Shown in pieces: positions 1 through 5,613 of a stretch of DNA of 5,613 bases (positions are counted from its first letter, which is position 1; each line of letters starts with the position of its first letter). A model generated the notes under the pieces. That model was given only the letters and a program-made list of their open reading frames with translations, was not told where the DNA came from and did not search any database. The stretch is taken from the NCBI GenBank assembly GCA_003523945.1, contig DOFS01000188.1:1-5613 (forward strand). The letters are read 5' to 3'. Source of the DNA: Nitrospiraceae bacterium (GTDB lineage: Bacteria > Nitrospirota > Nitrospiria > Nitrospirales > UBA8639). A program made the position numbers and the translations under genes.

Positions 1-243
1 AGGGCAGGGGAATGGCGGGCCTGAAGGGCACGGCACCAGGAATAGGGGAATGAGCATTGCCGAGGAATAGAGCGCTGAAAAAAGGAAAGGAATCGTAGGT
101 CGTTTCTCATCGTTCTTTGGAGGGGCCACACCCACTTTTTCTTAAAATAATCTCCTCAAATTTACAGACCTTCATGGCAAGTAGCCGCTCTCGGAAAAAC
201 TTGCGAGCTTGCGAATCGAGGGTGGTTTGGAGCACTGGACGGG
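1..243. other. Left-edge flank with no recognised gene
   Basis: Sequence downstream of the hsdR stop. The motif GGGGAATG occurs twice (8-15 and 46-53) in a purine-rich stretch. A minus-strand frame of 22 codons begins at 175 but has no supporting homology. No terminator hairpin for the operon was found. Nothing here can be assigned a function. Confidence 0.4.
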
Positions 244-735
244 TCACATCGCGGCATGGGCCGTGAAATACGGCGAAGGCACTGTGGGATAGGCACGATA
301 GATATGCCGGAAGACGTCCTCAGCCTTGACCTCCACGTCCGCTTCGGCAAAGCAATCCACCGGCAACCCGGTATCCTCGCTCCAGAGAAAATCATGGATC
401 GCCTGGCGCACGGCATCCCGGGTCGCTTCCTTCTCGCGCCACTGATCCACCCGCAGTTTCTCTTCCTTCAACCTCATAAGTAACTGCGTGGCCACCGACT
501 TAATGCGTTGGATGTCGGATGGCTTCAGGTCCGGTTTGTTCAACAGGTCGAAGATGGCCAGTGATTCCTCGTCCAGCCCTTCGCGCAAGGCGCGGTGGGC
601 TTCGTCATCCAGTTCCTGCACCAGCTTGAACAGCGCCTCGAAGGTGTGCTCTATCGTCACCCGATCTTTCTCCCTGTTGTACGCGGACACAATCTGCTCG
701 TAATGCTGCTGGAAGTCCGTGCGCAACGGGTTTTG

Positions 736-741
736 CCGCAA
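736..741. repeat. Target-site duplication, left copy (CCGCAA)
   Basis: CCGCAA directly precedes the inserted element in hsdR and recurs at 939-944 on its far side. The uninterrupted target would read TTTTG CCGCAA GAGGC, coding for HsdR residues LLRQN on the minus strand. Confidence 0.75.
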
Positions 742-742
742 A

Positions 743-863
743 GGAGTGTTGAAAAATGCGGCCAGCGGCGTTCCCGCCCCTAGGCCGTGCTCACGTACTC
801 CTCCGTACGCTCCGCTCGTCCAAGCGGCTGTGGCCTTGCTGGAGCGGCCTTTTTGAACACTCC
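743..863. repeat. 121-bp hairpin repeat E1
   Basis: Outer arms GGAGTGTT (743-750) and AACACTCC (856-863) pair perfectly; then A run against T run with the same G-G mismatch as E2. Inner arms at 776-784 (GCCCCTAGG) and 820-828 (CCAAGCGGC) pair at 7 of 9 positions, and CGTACT/CCGTACG forms the tip. It is the same repeat as E2 at 5002-5121 and in the same orientation. Several differences between the copies are matched on both arms, so the fold is kept while the sequence changes. Confidence 0.85.
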
Positions 864-938
864 TCCATTTTTCTCTTGTGAGCCTCGGTGACTCAGAAGC
901 GAATGAAACGGCAAAAGTCTTACAATATTCAACAGTCC
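743..938. mobile_element. Small MITE-like insertion in hsdR, containing hairpin E1
   Basis: The direct repeats CCGCAA at 736-741 and 939-944 flank a 197-bp segment (742-938). Its ends are imperfect inverted repeats: GGAGTGTTGAAAAATG (743-758) against the complement of 923-938, GGACTGTTGAATATTG, 13 of 16 identical. Excision with one flank copy restores the HsdR reading frame exactly, which fixes the boundaries independently of the repeats. The segment has no coding capacity. Its left 121 bp are hairpin repeat E1; the right 75 bp (864-938) are not found elsewhere in the window. It is most simply a non-autonomous element moved by a transposase encoded elsewhere, since none is present here. Confidence 0.75.
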
Positions 939-944
939 CCGCAA
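939..944. repeat. Target-site duplication, right copy (CCGCAA)
   Basis: Second copy of the 6-bp direct repeat, next to the right terminal inverted repeat of the inserted element. One copy belongs to the original hsdR sequence and the other was made by the insertion. Confidence 0.75.
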
Positions 945-1056
945 GAGGCATTGCAGCCGCTGTTCGACCGCCTCGCGCAGGTTCTGCACCGTGGTGTTCT
1001 TTTTCGGGCTGCGTTCGAACTCTTGTCGCAGTCGGTCGAAATAGTACTTGTCCCCC

Positions 1057-4000
1057 TCATTCTAGGTCCAGATAATTAACGCCGCCGAGCCGCAAGAGAT
1101 TTTCCCTGGCATGTTCTGCATAGTCACGAACCTGAGGGTCTTCAGCATTCAACCCAGCCTTTAGAATAGGCTTGGCCTGGTCAGCTGAAACGTACCTCTG
1201 TGTGCCCTGGTCCATGGCATTCGTGATTTTTGCAAAGCATTCAACAACTAATGACAGGTGACCCGGAAGCAGTTTGTTTAAGACTCTCATTGAGGCTCTC
1301 ACCTCCAGGGCAAGACCCACGTTCTTCTCGCGCTCAAGATCGAGAATCTTCGAGTAAGATCGCAAACGCCACTCAGGATCGAAGCATTCCGCTTCCAGCC
1401 AATAAGTGAATTCCTGAAGTTCCAGCGGCTCAGCAGCTTCAAGACGCCAATCGAAATAGGCGATAGCGCGATCGGTCAGTTCTTTGGCCAGTTTTTTGCT
1501 GCTGTTTCTCAGGGAGCGACCAACATGGTCGAAGAGGTGAGCCCAACGTTTGCGATCATCGCTGGTCTTGTCATAGAAGCGATCAAGCAGGCTTTCGTTA
1601 CCCGTCAGAGGGTAGACTCCCCAAAGGTAGTAGGTGAAAAGGTGCTGGCCCAGCCTGTCGACAAGTTTTTTGCCGCTGTCTTTTTCAGCCGACAGAGTAT
1701 TCAGATTCTCTATCGCATATTCAAACTCATCCCGGAGAATTTCAAACGTCAGCTTGACCGGTCTGTTAAAGCGGATATAGCTGTCGAATGCATCCCGCCA
1801 AACGGATTGTTTTTCCTGCGGAAAAATTTTTTCTCGTCGCTGGGCGGCCCAATCCCGATTGAGGGTGCAGAGGTCCCCAAAGTGCATCCCCAATAGTGCA
1901 TGCTCAGGTCGGGTTAACGTGAGTCCGGCATCTCCGGCCATGCGTTTCGAGAGAATGTCTGTCACTTCAGGCACGGGATCTCCGGGCCGATGACGGCGAA
2001 TCCAGAACCCGAAATTGACAAGGGATTCGAGCGCCCGGCTGCGAGTATTGTTGATGCTCTCGGTGATTGGATCGCTATGGTTGAGCAGTACGGGGCGGTC
2101 CTGATCAAGACGCCAATCAAACTGGCTGCACATCTGTCGAAGGAGCTTGGCAAGACCGTCCCTTGCGGCAATTGGGGCATCCGTATCCTTGTTCACACAT
2201 GCGTCAATAAAATCAACCACGGCCCTGCGCGAGCTGCCCCAGTCAGGATGGTCGCGTGATTCGTCTCGCGACTCGGGCTGGCCTTCCACTCTTTCTGATC
2301 CCGGATGCGACAAAACCCAGGCGGAGAAATTGATCCATTGGTCCAAGTTGTCGAAATTCCTGTCCCTGACCCTCTCCTGCATGGCTTTGACCATGGCAGC
2401 GACAAAGATTGGCCGTGCAATCTTGTCACGGTTCCCCATCCAGAAAGCCAAGTGCTCGCCATCTGGAACAATCTTCTCTTTGAACAGAGACTGAAAAACG
2501 CCAGCAAGCGCGGAGATATTGATCTCAACCAGCCCGTTGTCCTTGTCCCGATGTTCGTCGTTCCAGTCGTTCAGATAGGTCAGAAGCTCCTCATCCGTGA
2601 GGCTCTTGAGGTCCTCGACGGACTTCGGACTCTGGTAGCTGACGGTACCCCCGGTTACCCCGCCATAGGGTGAATAGCTGTCATCGGTAACAGCTTCAGC
2701 CTGGGTTTCGCCTTCCAGCTCATCGAAATATCGTTGGACATCCCCGCTTAGCAGCGCAGCAAATGGGCGTAACTGCTTGCGGTGAAAATAGCGCTGACGT
2801 TGTTGAAAAGCCGCTTCACTGTATCGCTCACCCAACCATTCACAAAAATCCTCTTTCGAAGGTCCGCTGAGAATGGCGTCGAAAATGTCCTTTCGTTCGT
2901 CCTCGCTGAGCAAGCGGGGGCCGAAATGTTCACTGGCCTTGCGGATCATTAATTGAAATTCGTAGTGGTATTCACACCTTGAATAATCATCGTGCCCAAG
3001 GATCTGCTCGCGTATCCAGGGAAGGGTCTGATCATTTGGATGTGATGCGTAAAGGTGCTGACTCAGTCGCTTGAACACCTTCCATCGTTGGTTTCGTAAT
3101 GCCTGATCCAGCGCATCAATGGATTCCTGAGCCTTGTCATAAACCTGTTCGCAGGCATAGGTCAGCGTATGAACCAGGGTTTCCTCAGCGTCCTGATAGT
3201 CACCATCCGGCTTATCCAGCCTTCGGCACCAGATTTCCGAATGGTCCTCATCTCGTCCCTTTTCGAGATCTTCCGAATGCATCCCCATTCGGATCATGCT
3301 TGCCACCGCGTCAATCAAAATGCGGGCAACCGGATAGGGCTGGTTCTCAGCTAAGGGGCAAATGCCCTTTTCAAGGATTTGTTGATATTCCCACTGATCA
3401 AAACGCGGAACCGGTTCCAGGGAGGTACCCCAAGCTTCCAGATCATCTTCATGGCGAGAATGCTTTTTTTTTCCTTTTGGATCAGGCTGAAAAGCAGCCA
3501 CGTACTGAGTGATCTCTAGAGCAGCTTTACATGGCGGCCCAGGCTCGCGCCCCCATTTTTGAAGGATGTTTACAATGAGCTCGTCTTCGCTCCACCGATA
3601 GGGAGATTGGAGACACTTTTTAATAAGAGGCTTGAGACGAAGCGAAAGGCCTACGTCTGGCAGATCACAGGCAATCGAGAATATCTCATGCAAGATGCGT
3701 GGGTTATCCATTTCTTTCAGGCCGAGAATAATATTAACCACCTGTTCTGGCGCCTGCGCGGAAACTTTTTGCAGGTAAAAAATGGGCCACCAGAGCGGGG
3801 TGATGATGCGACCGTCTCCTGCGGCTTCAACATTGGGTGGGTTCTTGAAAAAGCCGTTCTCAACAAGTGGAGTAATCCAGGATGGACTGTCTACCGTTTT
3901 AAAGAAGAAGGCGTAATTGGCGCCGCGCCGCTTGATTAACTCAATCAGTTTCTTGAAATCATCTTGCTCAAGGTGTGGCTTGGAAGTAATCGCACGAATA

Positions 4001-4641
4001 GCGCCTTGATCCTGTGCGGTGATCGGGGCAAGCAGATCAATGATCAGGCGTTCGGTCAACGCGAGTTGCTCAAAAAAGAACTCCTCGTCGGCGCTGGTAG
4101 TGTGATGGGCCAGTCCCTCAAATGTTTTCCATAAGGTGTGGAACCGCTTAGACTTCTCCAATCTTATTCCTTGATCCAGGGTGTCGTGCATCGGATCAAG
4201 CTTGTTCATCACGGAATGGATCTGCTCTTTTCTTGTGGGTATCTGGTTTAGCTCCAGATAGCGATCCACGGCGCGAATAGTTTTGTCCAGACCGGTATCA
4301 ATGGTTTTTCCCTTCCATTCCGCATCATAGCGACTCTTGTCTGAACACACTCGAGAATACAGATTGTCTCTCATGCTCCGGAAATCAGGCCTTGACTCTT
4401 GGATCTCACTCTCAATAAATACGCGAGGCAGTTTTTCCAGGATTTCCCTCAAAGACTGAGCCGCTTGTGAGTAGCGATCAGGGTTGTAGGTGTTCTTTGC
4501 CGCATAAATGGCCCCAAGATACCAGTTGCCCAGAGGATATTTCTGTGATCTGGCAGATCTGAGAATTTCGATGACTTGTTGTTGTGTTGAAGTCAGCTCA
4601 ATGGAACCAGCCCCAGAAAAATCAGGTTGATTCTCAGCCAT
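1057..4641 (-). CDS. Large helical-repeat protein of unknown function, associated with a type I RM locus (1,194 aa)
   Basis: An intact gene of unrecognised function lying between remnants of hsdS and hsdR. The start at 4641 (MAENQPDF) is chosen for its Shine-Dalgarno site. The protein looks soluble and almost wholly alpha-helical, without signal peptide or membrane segment. Visible blocks: YPLGNWYLGAIYA through NPDR to AQSLREILEKLP (residues 35-72); a helical stretch to about 212 ending DLLAPITAQDQ; a HEAT-like module at 240-306 (RRGANYAFFF, WITPLVENGFFKNPP, WWPIFYLQKV, APEQVVNIIL); a lysine-rich linker at 389-395; a glycine-rich linker near 656-667 followed by LTDEELLTYLNDWN; and a C-terminal helical end (DQAKPILKAGL, DPQVRDYAEHARENLL). 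From memory, such blocks occur in large uncharacterised bacterial proteins of defence loci, but I cannot name the family. No Walker A, nuclease or methylase motif was found. If it works, it is probably a scaffold, sensor or partner subunit. It may also be the non-catalytic part of a larger system whose partners are gone. Its stop overlaps the hsdR remnant by 2 bp. Confidence 0.85.
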   Translation of the reverse strand: MAENQPDFSGAGSIELTSTQQQVIEILRSARSQKYPLGNWYLGAIYAAKNTYNPDRYSQAAQSLREILEKLPRVFIESEIQESRPDFRSMRDNLYSRVCSDKSRYDAEWKGKTIDTGLDKTIRAVDRYLELNQIPTRKEQIHSVMNKLDPMHDTLDQGIRLEKSKRFHTLWKTFEGLAHHTTSADEEFFFEQLALTERLIIDLLAPITAQDQGAIRAITSKPHLEQDDFKKLIELIKRRGANYAFFFKTVDSPSWITPLVENGFFKNPPNVEAAGDGRIITPLWWPIFYLQKVSAQAPEQVVNIILGLKEMDNPRILHEIFSIACDLPDVGLSLRLKPLIKKCLQSPYRWSEDELIVNILQKWGREPGPPCKAALEITQYVAAFQPDPKGKKKHSRHEDDLEAWGTSLEPVPRFDQWEYQQILEKGICPLAENQPYPVARILIDAVASMIRMGMHSEDLEKGRDEDHSEIWCRRLDKPDGDYQDAEETLVHTLTYACEQVYDKAQESIDALDQALRNQRWKVFKRLSQHLYASHPNDQTLPWIREQILGHDDYSRCEYHYEFQLMIRKASEHFGPRLLSEDERKDIFDAILSGPSKEDFCEWLGERYSEAAFQQRQRYFHRKQLRPFAALLSGDVQRYFDELEGETQAEAVTDDSYSPYGGVTGGTVSYQSPKSVEDLKSLTDEELLTYLNDWNDEHRDKDNGLVEINISALAGVFQSLFKEKIVPDGEHLAFWMGNRDKIARPIFVAAMVKAMQERVRDRNFDNLDQWINFSAWVLSHPGSERVEGQPESRDESRDHPDWGSSRRAVVDFIDACVNKDTDAPIAARDGLAKLLRQMCSQFDWRLDQDRPVLLNHSDPITESINNTRSRALESLVNFGFWIRRHRPGDPVPEVTDILSKRMAGDAGLTLTRPEHALLGMHFGDLCTLNRDWAAQRREKIFPQEKQSVWRDAFDSYIRFNRPVKLTFEILRDEFEYAIENLNTLSAEKDSGKKLVDRLGQHLFTYYLWGVYPLTGNESLLDRFYDKTSDDRKRWAHLFDHVGRSLRNSSKKLAKELTDRAIAYFDWRLEAAEPLELQEFTYWLEAECFDPEWRLRSYSKILDLEREKNVGLALEVRASMRVLNKLLPGHLSLVVECFAKITNAMDQGTQRYVSADQAKPILKAGLNAEDPQVRDYAEHARENLLRLGGVNYLDLE
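3464..3472 (-). repeat. A9 homopolymer inside the large gene
   Basis: Nine consecutive A on the coding strand encode Lys391-Lys393 (GGA AAA AAA AAG). Adding one A gives a stop five codons later (KAFSP, then TGA); losing one A also leads to a stop within about 40 codons. The tract sits in a charged linker (PKGKKKHSRHEDD) between helical parts. Runs of this length are prone to polymerase slippage. Confidence 0.6.
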
Positions 4642-4978
4642 TGACGCAGCTCCCATATGCCACTGTGACCTGGACGTTCATCTGCATGGGCAGGAGCCAG
4701 TCGCGGAGTTGAGTGAGATGCTGGTTTTTCTGAGTGTTGTTGGCTATCCGCTCAAATGCCGGGTCAACTATCGAAGAAAATCTTTCGACGATTGCGGTAT
4801 CTGGAATGGCGTCGGTCAGCAGGTTGCCCGTGTGTTCTTTGAGCTTCTTGTAGAAAGCCTTGCCGAGATCTTCGTTTTTCAGCTCCTGGTATTCGATCTT
4901 GGGTAGGATGCCGCGCAGATTGTCGGCGGCGCTCCAGAGGCGTGTTTCAATGGCTTCAATGTGTTCGAGTTGCGACAT
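4634..4978 (-). pseudogene. Chimeric hsdM-hsdS remnant (114 codons)
   Basis: Residues 1-22 (MSQLEHIEAIETRLWSAADN and on) are the classic N-terminus of a type I DNA methylase subunit (HsdM). Residues 23-39 (GILPKIEYQELKNEDLG) resemble a segment normally found about 120 residues further into HsdM, before the methylase core. From about residue 58 the sequence (PDTAIVERF, then FERIANN, then LTQLRDWLLPM) is the conserved C-terminal helix region of the specificity subunit HsdS. A functional HsdM (about 500 aa) and HsdS (about 400 aa) have therefore been reduced to one open stub lacking the SAM-binding and catalytic motifs and both DNA-recognition domains. It cannot modify DNA. The frame is still open, so it may act as a translated leader for the large gene whose ATG lies inside its end (8-bp overlap). 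The origin of residues 40-57 is not resolved. The ribosome binding site is weak. Confidence 0.82.
4650..4654 (-). promoter_or_regulatory. Ribosome binding site deciding the start of the large gene
   Basis: GGGAG on the minus strand lies 8 nt upstream of the ATG at 4641. An in-frame ATG at 4656 would overlap this motif, so 4641 is the better start. The site lies within the last codons of the hsdM-hsdS remnant, whose TGA (4634-4636) overlaps the new start as ATGGCTGA, a layout typical of translational coupling. Confidence 0.7.
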
Positions 4979-5001
4979 GTCGGGGTTGTGGTTCTCGTTA
5001 T

Positions 5002-5121
5002 GGAAGGTTGAAAAAAGCCGTCAGCGGCGTTCTCGCCATTTTGCCGTGCTCACGTACTGAGAGTACGCTCCGCGCGTCAAAATGGCTGCGGCCTTGCTGG
5101 ACGAACTTTTTTGAACCTTCC
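5002..5121. repeat. 120-bp hairpin repeat E2
   Basis: A long imperfect palindrome. Outer arms GGAAGGTT (5002-5009) and AACCTTCC (5114-5121) pair perfectly, followed inward by an A run against a T run with a G opposite G at the join. Inner arms GCCATTTTG (5035-5043) and CAAAATGGC (5078-5086) also pair perfectly, and GTACT/AGTAC closes a GAG loop at the tip. It aligns with E1 (743-863) at roughly 94 of 120 positions by eye, in the same orientation. Shared blocks include CAGCGGCGTT, GCCGTGCTCACGTACT, GTACGCTCCGC and GGCCTTGCTGGA. It ends 23 bp upstream of the hsdM-like start codon. No clear target duplication flanks it. It looks like a dispersed non-coding repeat of REP or MITE type. Confidence 0.85.
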
Positions 5122-5496
5122 TTTTCACTGATGCTGGGCATCTTCCCTTCCCTCTTTATGAGGCCAGGGCATGAAATATTCACCAGGCCTCGTTTTGTTG
5201 CTGTGGTGTTCGTGTCCCCATGGAGCTCGTTGCGGGCAGCCATAGCACATGCTCTGGGGCCCCCAAATATCGGGTCCACACCGCAATTTGTCGGTGCTTG
5301 TTCCTGCGGCCATAAGTGAACTGATTAAGGGGTGCCCATGCTGTATCCTTATGAAATGTTTGGGGAACTATAGCATTTACCACTTATTGTTCCACCAAAA
5401 AAAATTCGATCAGGACCTCCAGAAGGCTGGGTGGGATTTGGCGCTTTTGTTCACTTAATTGAATTGTTCATGTTTCGTGAACATGGGGATGGGACC
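5122..5496. other. Intergenic stretch with no recognised gene
   Basis: About 375 bp between hairpin repeat E2 and the ssrA terminator. Reading frames here (up to about 90 codons) show no recognisable protein, lack good ribosome binding sites and run into the repeat. Small inverted repeats are present: GATGC/GCATC at 5130-5142, and GAGGCC/GGCCTC at 5160-5191 with a 20-nt spacer. Any promoter for the leftward operon should lie here, but no convincing -35/-10 pair was found. No duplicate of the ssrA 3' end (an att site) and no integrase fragment was seen. Confidence 0.5.
5465..5483. repeat. Short inverted repeat next to the ssrA terminator
   Basis: TGTTCATG and CGTGAACA form an 8-bp stem (one G-T pair) around a TTT loop. 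It lies 13 bp beyond the T-run of the ssrA terminator. It could be a protein-binding palindrome or a minor hairpin. No gene start is near enough to assign it a regulatory role. Confidence 0.35.
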
Positions 5497-5533
5497 AAAA
5501 AAAAAGGCCTCTGGATCGTGAAACCCAGAGGCC
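5497..5533 (-). terminator. Intrinsic terminator of ssrA
   Basis: The nine-base arms GGCCTCTGG (5506-5514) and CCAGAGGCC (5525-5533) are perfectly complementary around a 10-nt loop. On the minus strand the hairpin is followed directly by nine T residues (the A run at 5497-5505). This is a textbook rho-independent terminator for transcription leaving ssrA, so the RM remnant downstream is not expected to be read from the ssrA promoter. Confidence 0.93.
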
Positions 5534-5536
5534 GAT

Positions 5537-5613
5537 TGGTGGAGGTGAGGGGAATTGAACCCCTGTCCGAGAACATTCAGCGCAACAGCCCTACGTGTGT
5601 AGCCGATGATTTG
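5537..5613 (-). ncRNA. ssrA: tmRNA (ssrA), 3' part, cut by the window edge
   Basis: The minus strand carries the tRNA-like 3' domain of transfer-messenger RNA, which rescues stalled ribosomes and tags their unfinished peptides. The T arm is clear: stem AGGGG, loop TTCAATT, stem CCCCT, followed by an acceptor end CTCCACCA whose CCA is at 5537-5539. Just 5' of it, TTCTCGGAC is typical of the tmRNA tail. The 5' acceptor half, pseudoknots and tag-peptide frame lie beyond the right edge, so only about 77 nt are visible. A tRNA is less likely, because no anticodon arm is found at the expected distance upstream of the T arm. An intrinsic terminator begins four bases past the CCA. Confidence 0.93.

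Larger units (their letters stand above)
244..1061 (-). pseudogene. hsdR: hsdR C-terminal remnant, interrupted by a small insertion
   Basis: HsdR is the ATP-driven translocase and nuclease subunit of type I restriction enzymes. Only its C-terminal domain remains, in two frames. The first piece (1058 to 939) reads EGDKYYFDRLRQEFERSPKK, then VQNLREAVEQRLQCLLR. The second (741 to 247) reads QNPLRTDFQQHYEQIVSAYN, REKDRVTIEHTFEALFKLVQ, WREKEATRDAVRQAIHDFLW and ends VFRHIYRAYPTVPSPYFTAHAAM before TGA. Together they give roughly 200 of the 800 or more residues of a full HsdR. The N-terminal nuclease and both helicase lobes are absent, so it cannot restrict DNA. A 203-bp insertion splits the pieces and shifts the frame; removing one copy of CCGCAA plus the insert gives a perfect join (CLLR then QNPLRT). 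An open frame from 951 also exists, but its first 70 codons come from the insert and antisense-frame sequence. An in-frame TAG at 1062-1064 blocks read-in from upstream. Confidence 0.9.

Noticed and set aside
107..175. A 22-codon minus-strand frame downstream of hsdR
   Set aside because: Too short and without homology or context. The ATG has no clear Shine-Dalgarno motif.
244..951. An open frame of 235 codons starting at 951 as a complete gene
   Set aside because: Only the part after about 741 is HsdR. The first 70 codons are an out-of-frame reading of hsdR and of the inserted hairpin element, so the start is an artefact.
1525..1896. Plus-strand frame of 123 codons inside the large gene
   Set aside because: It lies opposite a well-supported minus-strand coding region, has no recognisable protein features and no good ribosome binding site. 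The plus-strand frames at 3099-3512 and 3559-3939 fail for the same reasons.
5002..5121. E1 and E2 as ordinary intrinsic terminators
   Set aside because: The T runs lie inside the palindrome rather than after it, the hairpins are far longer than typical terminators, and E1 lies in the middle of hsdR.
743..5121. CRISPR array or tandem repeat
   Set aside because: Only two repeat copies exist, about 4.1 kb apart, with no spacer-like units and no cas genes.
5160..5191. GAGGCC/GGCCTC inverted repeat followed by GTTTTGTT as a plus-strand terminator
   Set aside because: Only 6 bp of stem with a 20-nt loop and a broken T run, and no plus-strand gene upstream to terminate.
4998..5279. Minus-strand frame of 93 codons upstream of the hsdM remnant
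   Set aside because: Its C-terminal third is a translation of hairpin E2 and the rest matches nothing recognisable. No ribosome binding site supports it.
5340..5400. Possible leftward promoter with TATAGT as -10
   Set aside because: No acceptable -35 at 16-18 bp spacing; the match is within what an AT-rich intergenic stretch gives by chance.

Overview
This is a bacterial chromosome segment that starts just past the 3' end of a tmRNA gene (ssrA, minus strand, right edge) and runs through a decayed type I restriction-modification (RM) locus. All supported genes lie on the minus strand, so the biological order is right to left. No sequence in the window names the organism firmly. The 120-bp hairpin repeats resemble, from memory only, dispersed repeats of Nitrospira-like genomes, so the taxonomic hint is weak.

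Layout in transcription order: (1) the 3' part of ssrA with a strong intrinsic terminator (5497-5613); (2) about 375 bp with no convincing gene (5122-5496); (3) hairpin repeat E2 (5002-5121); (4) a short chimeric remnant fusing the start of a type I methylase (HsdM) to the C-terminal end of a specificity subunit (HsdS) (4634-4978); (5) a long intact gene of 1,194 codons (1057-4641), translationally coupled to that remnant, for a predicted all-helical repeat protein with no recognised catalytic motif; (6) the C-terminal fifth to quarter of the restriction subunit HsdR (244-1061), which has lost its helicase and nuclease parts and is also broken by a 203-bp insertion; (7) that insertion, which contains hairpin repeat E1 (743-863); (8) 243 bp with no clear gene at the left edge.

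The likely ancestor was an operon hsdM-hsdS-(large helical gene)-hsdR. All three RM subunits have been deleted down to stubs, while the large accessory gene between them has kept a full reading frame, a good ribosome binding site and what looks like a natural C-terminus. The most interesting points are therefore this retained protein of unknown function, and the two hairpin repeats. The repeats differ in sequence, but several base pairs change in a compensatory way, and one copy sits in a small inserted element with a 6-bp target duplication and imperfect terminal inverted repeats.
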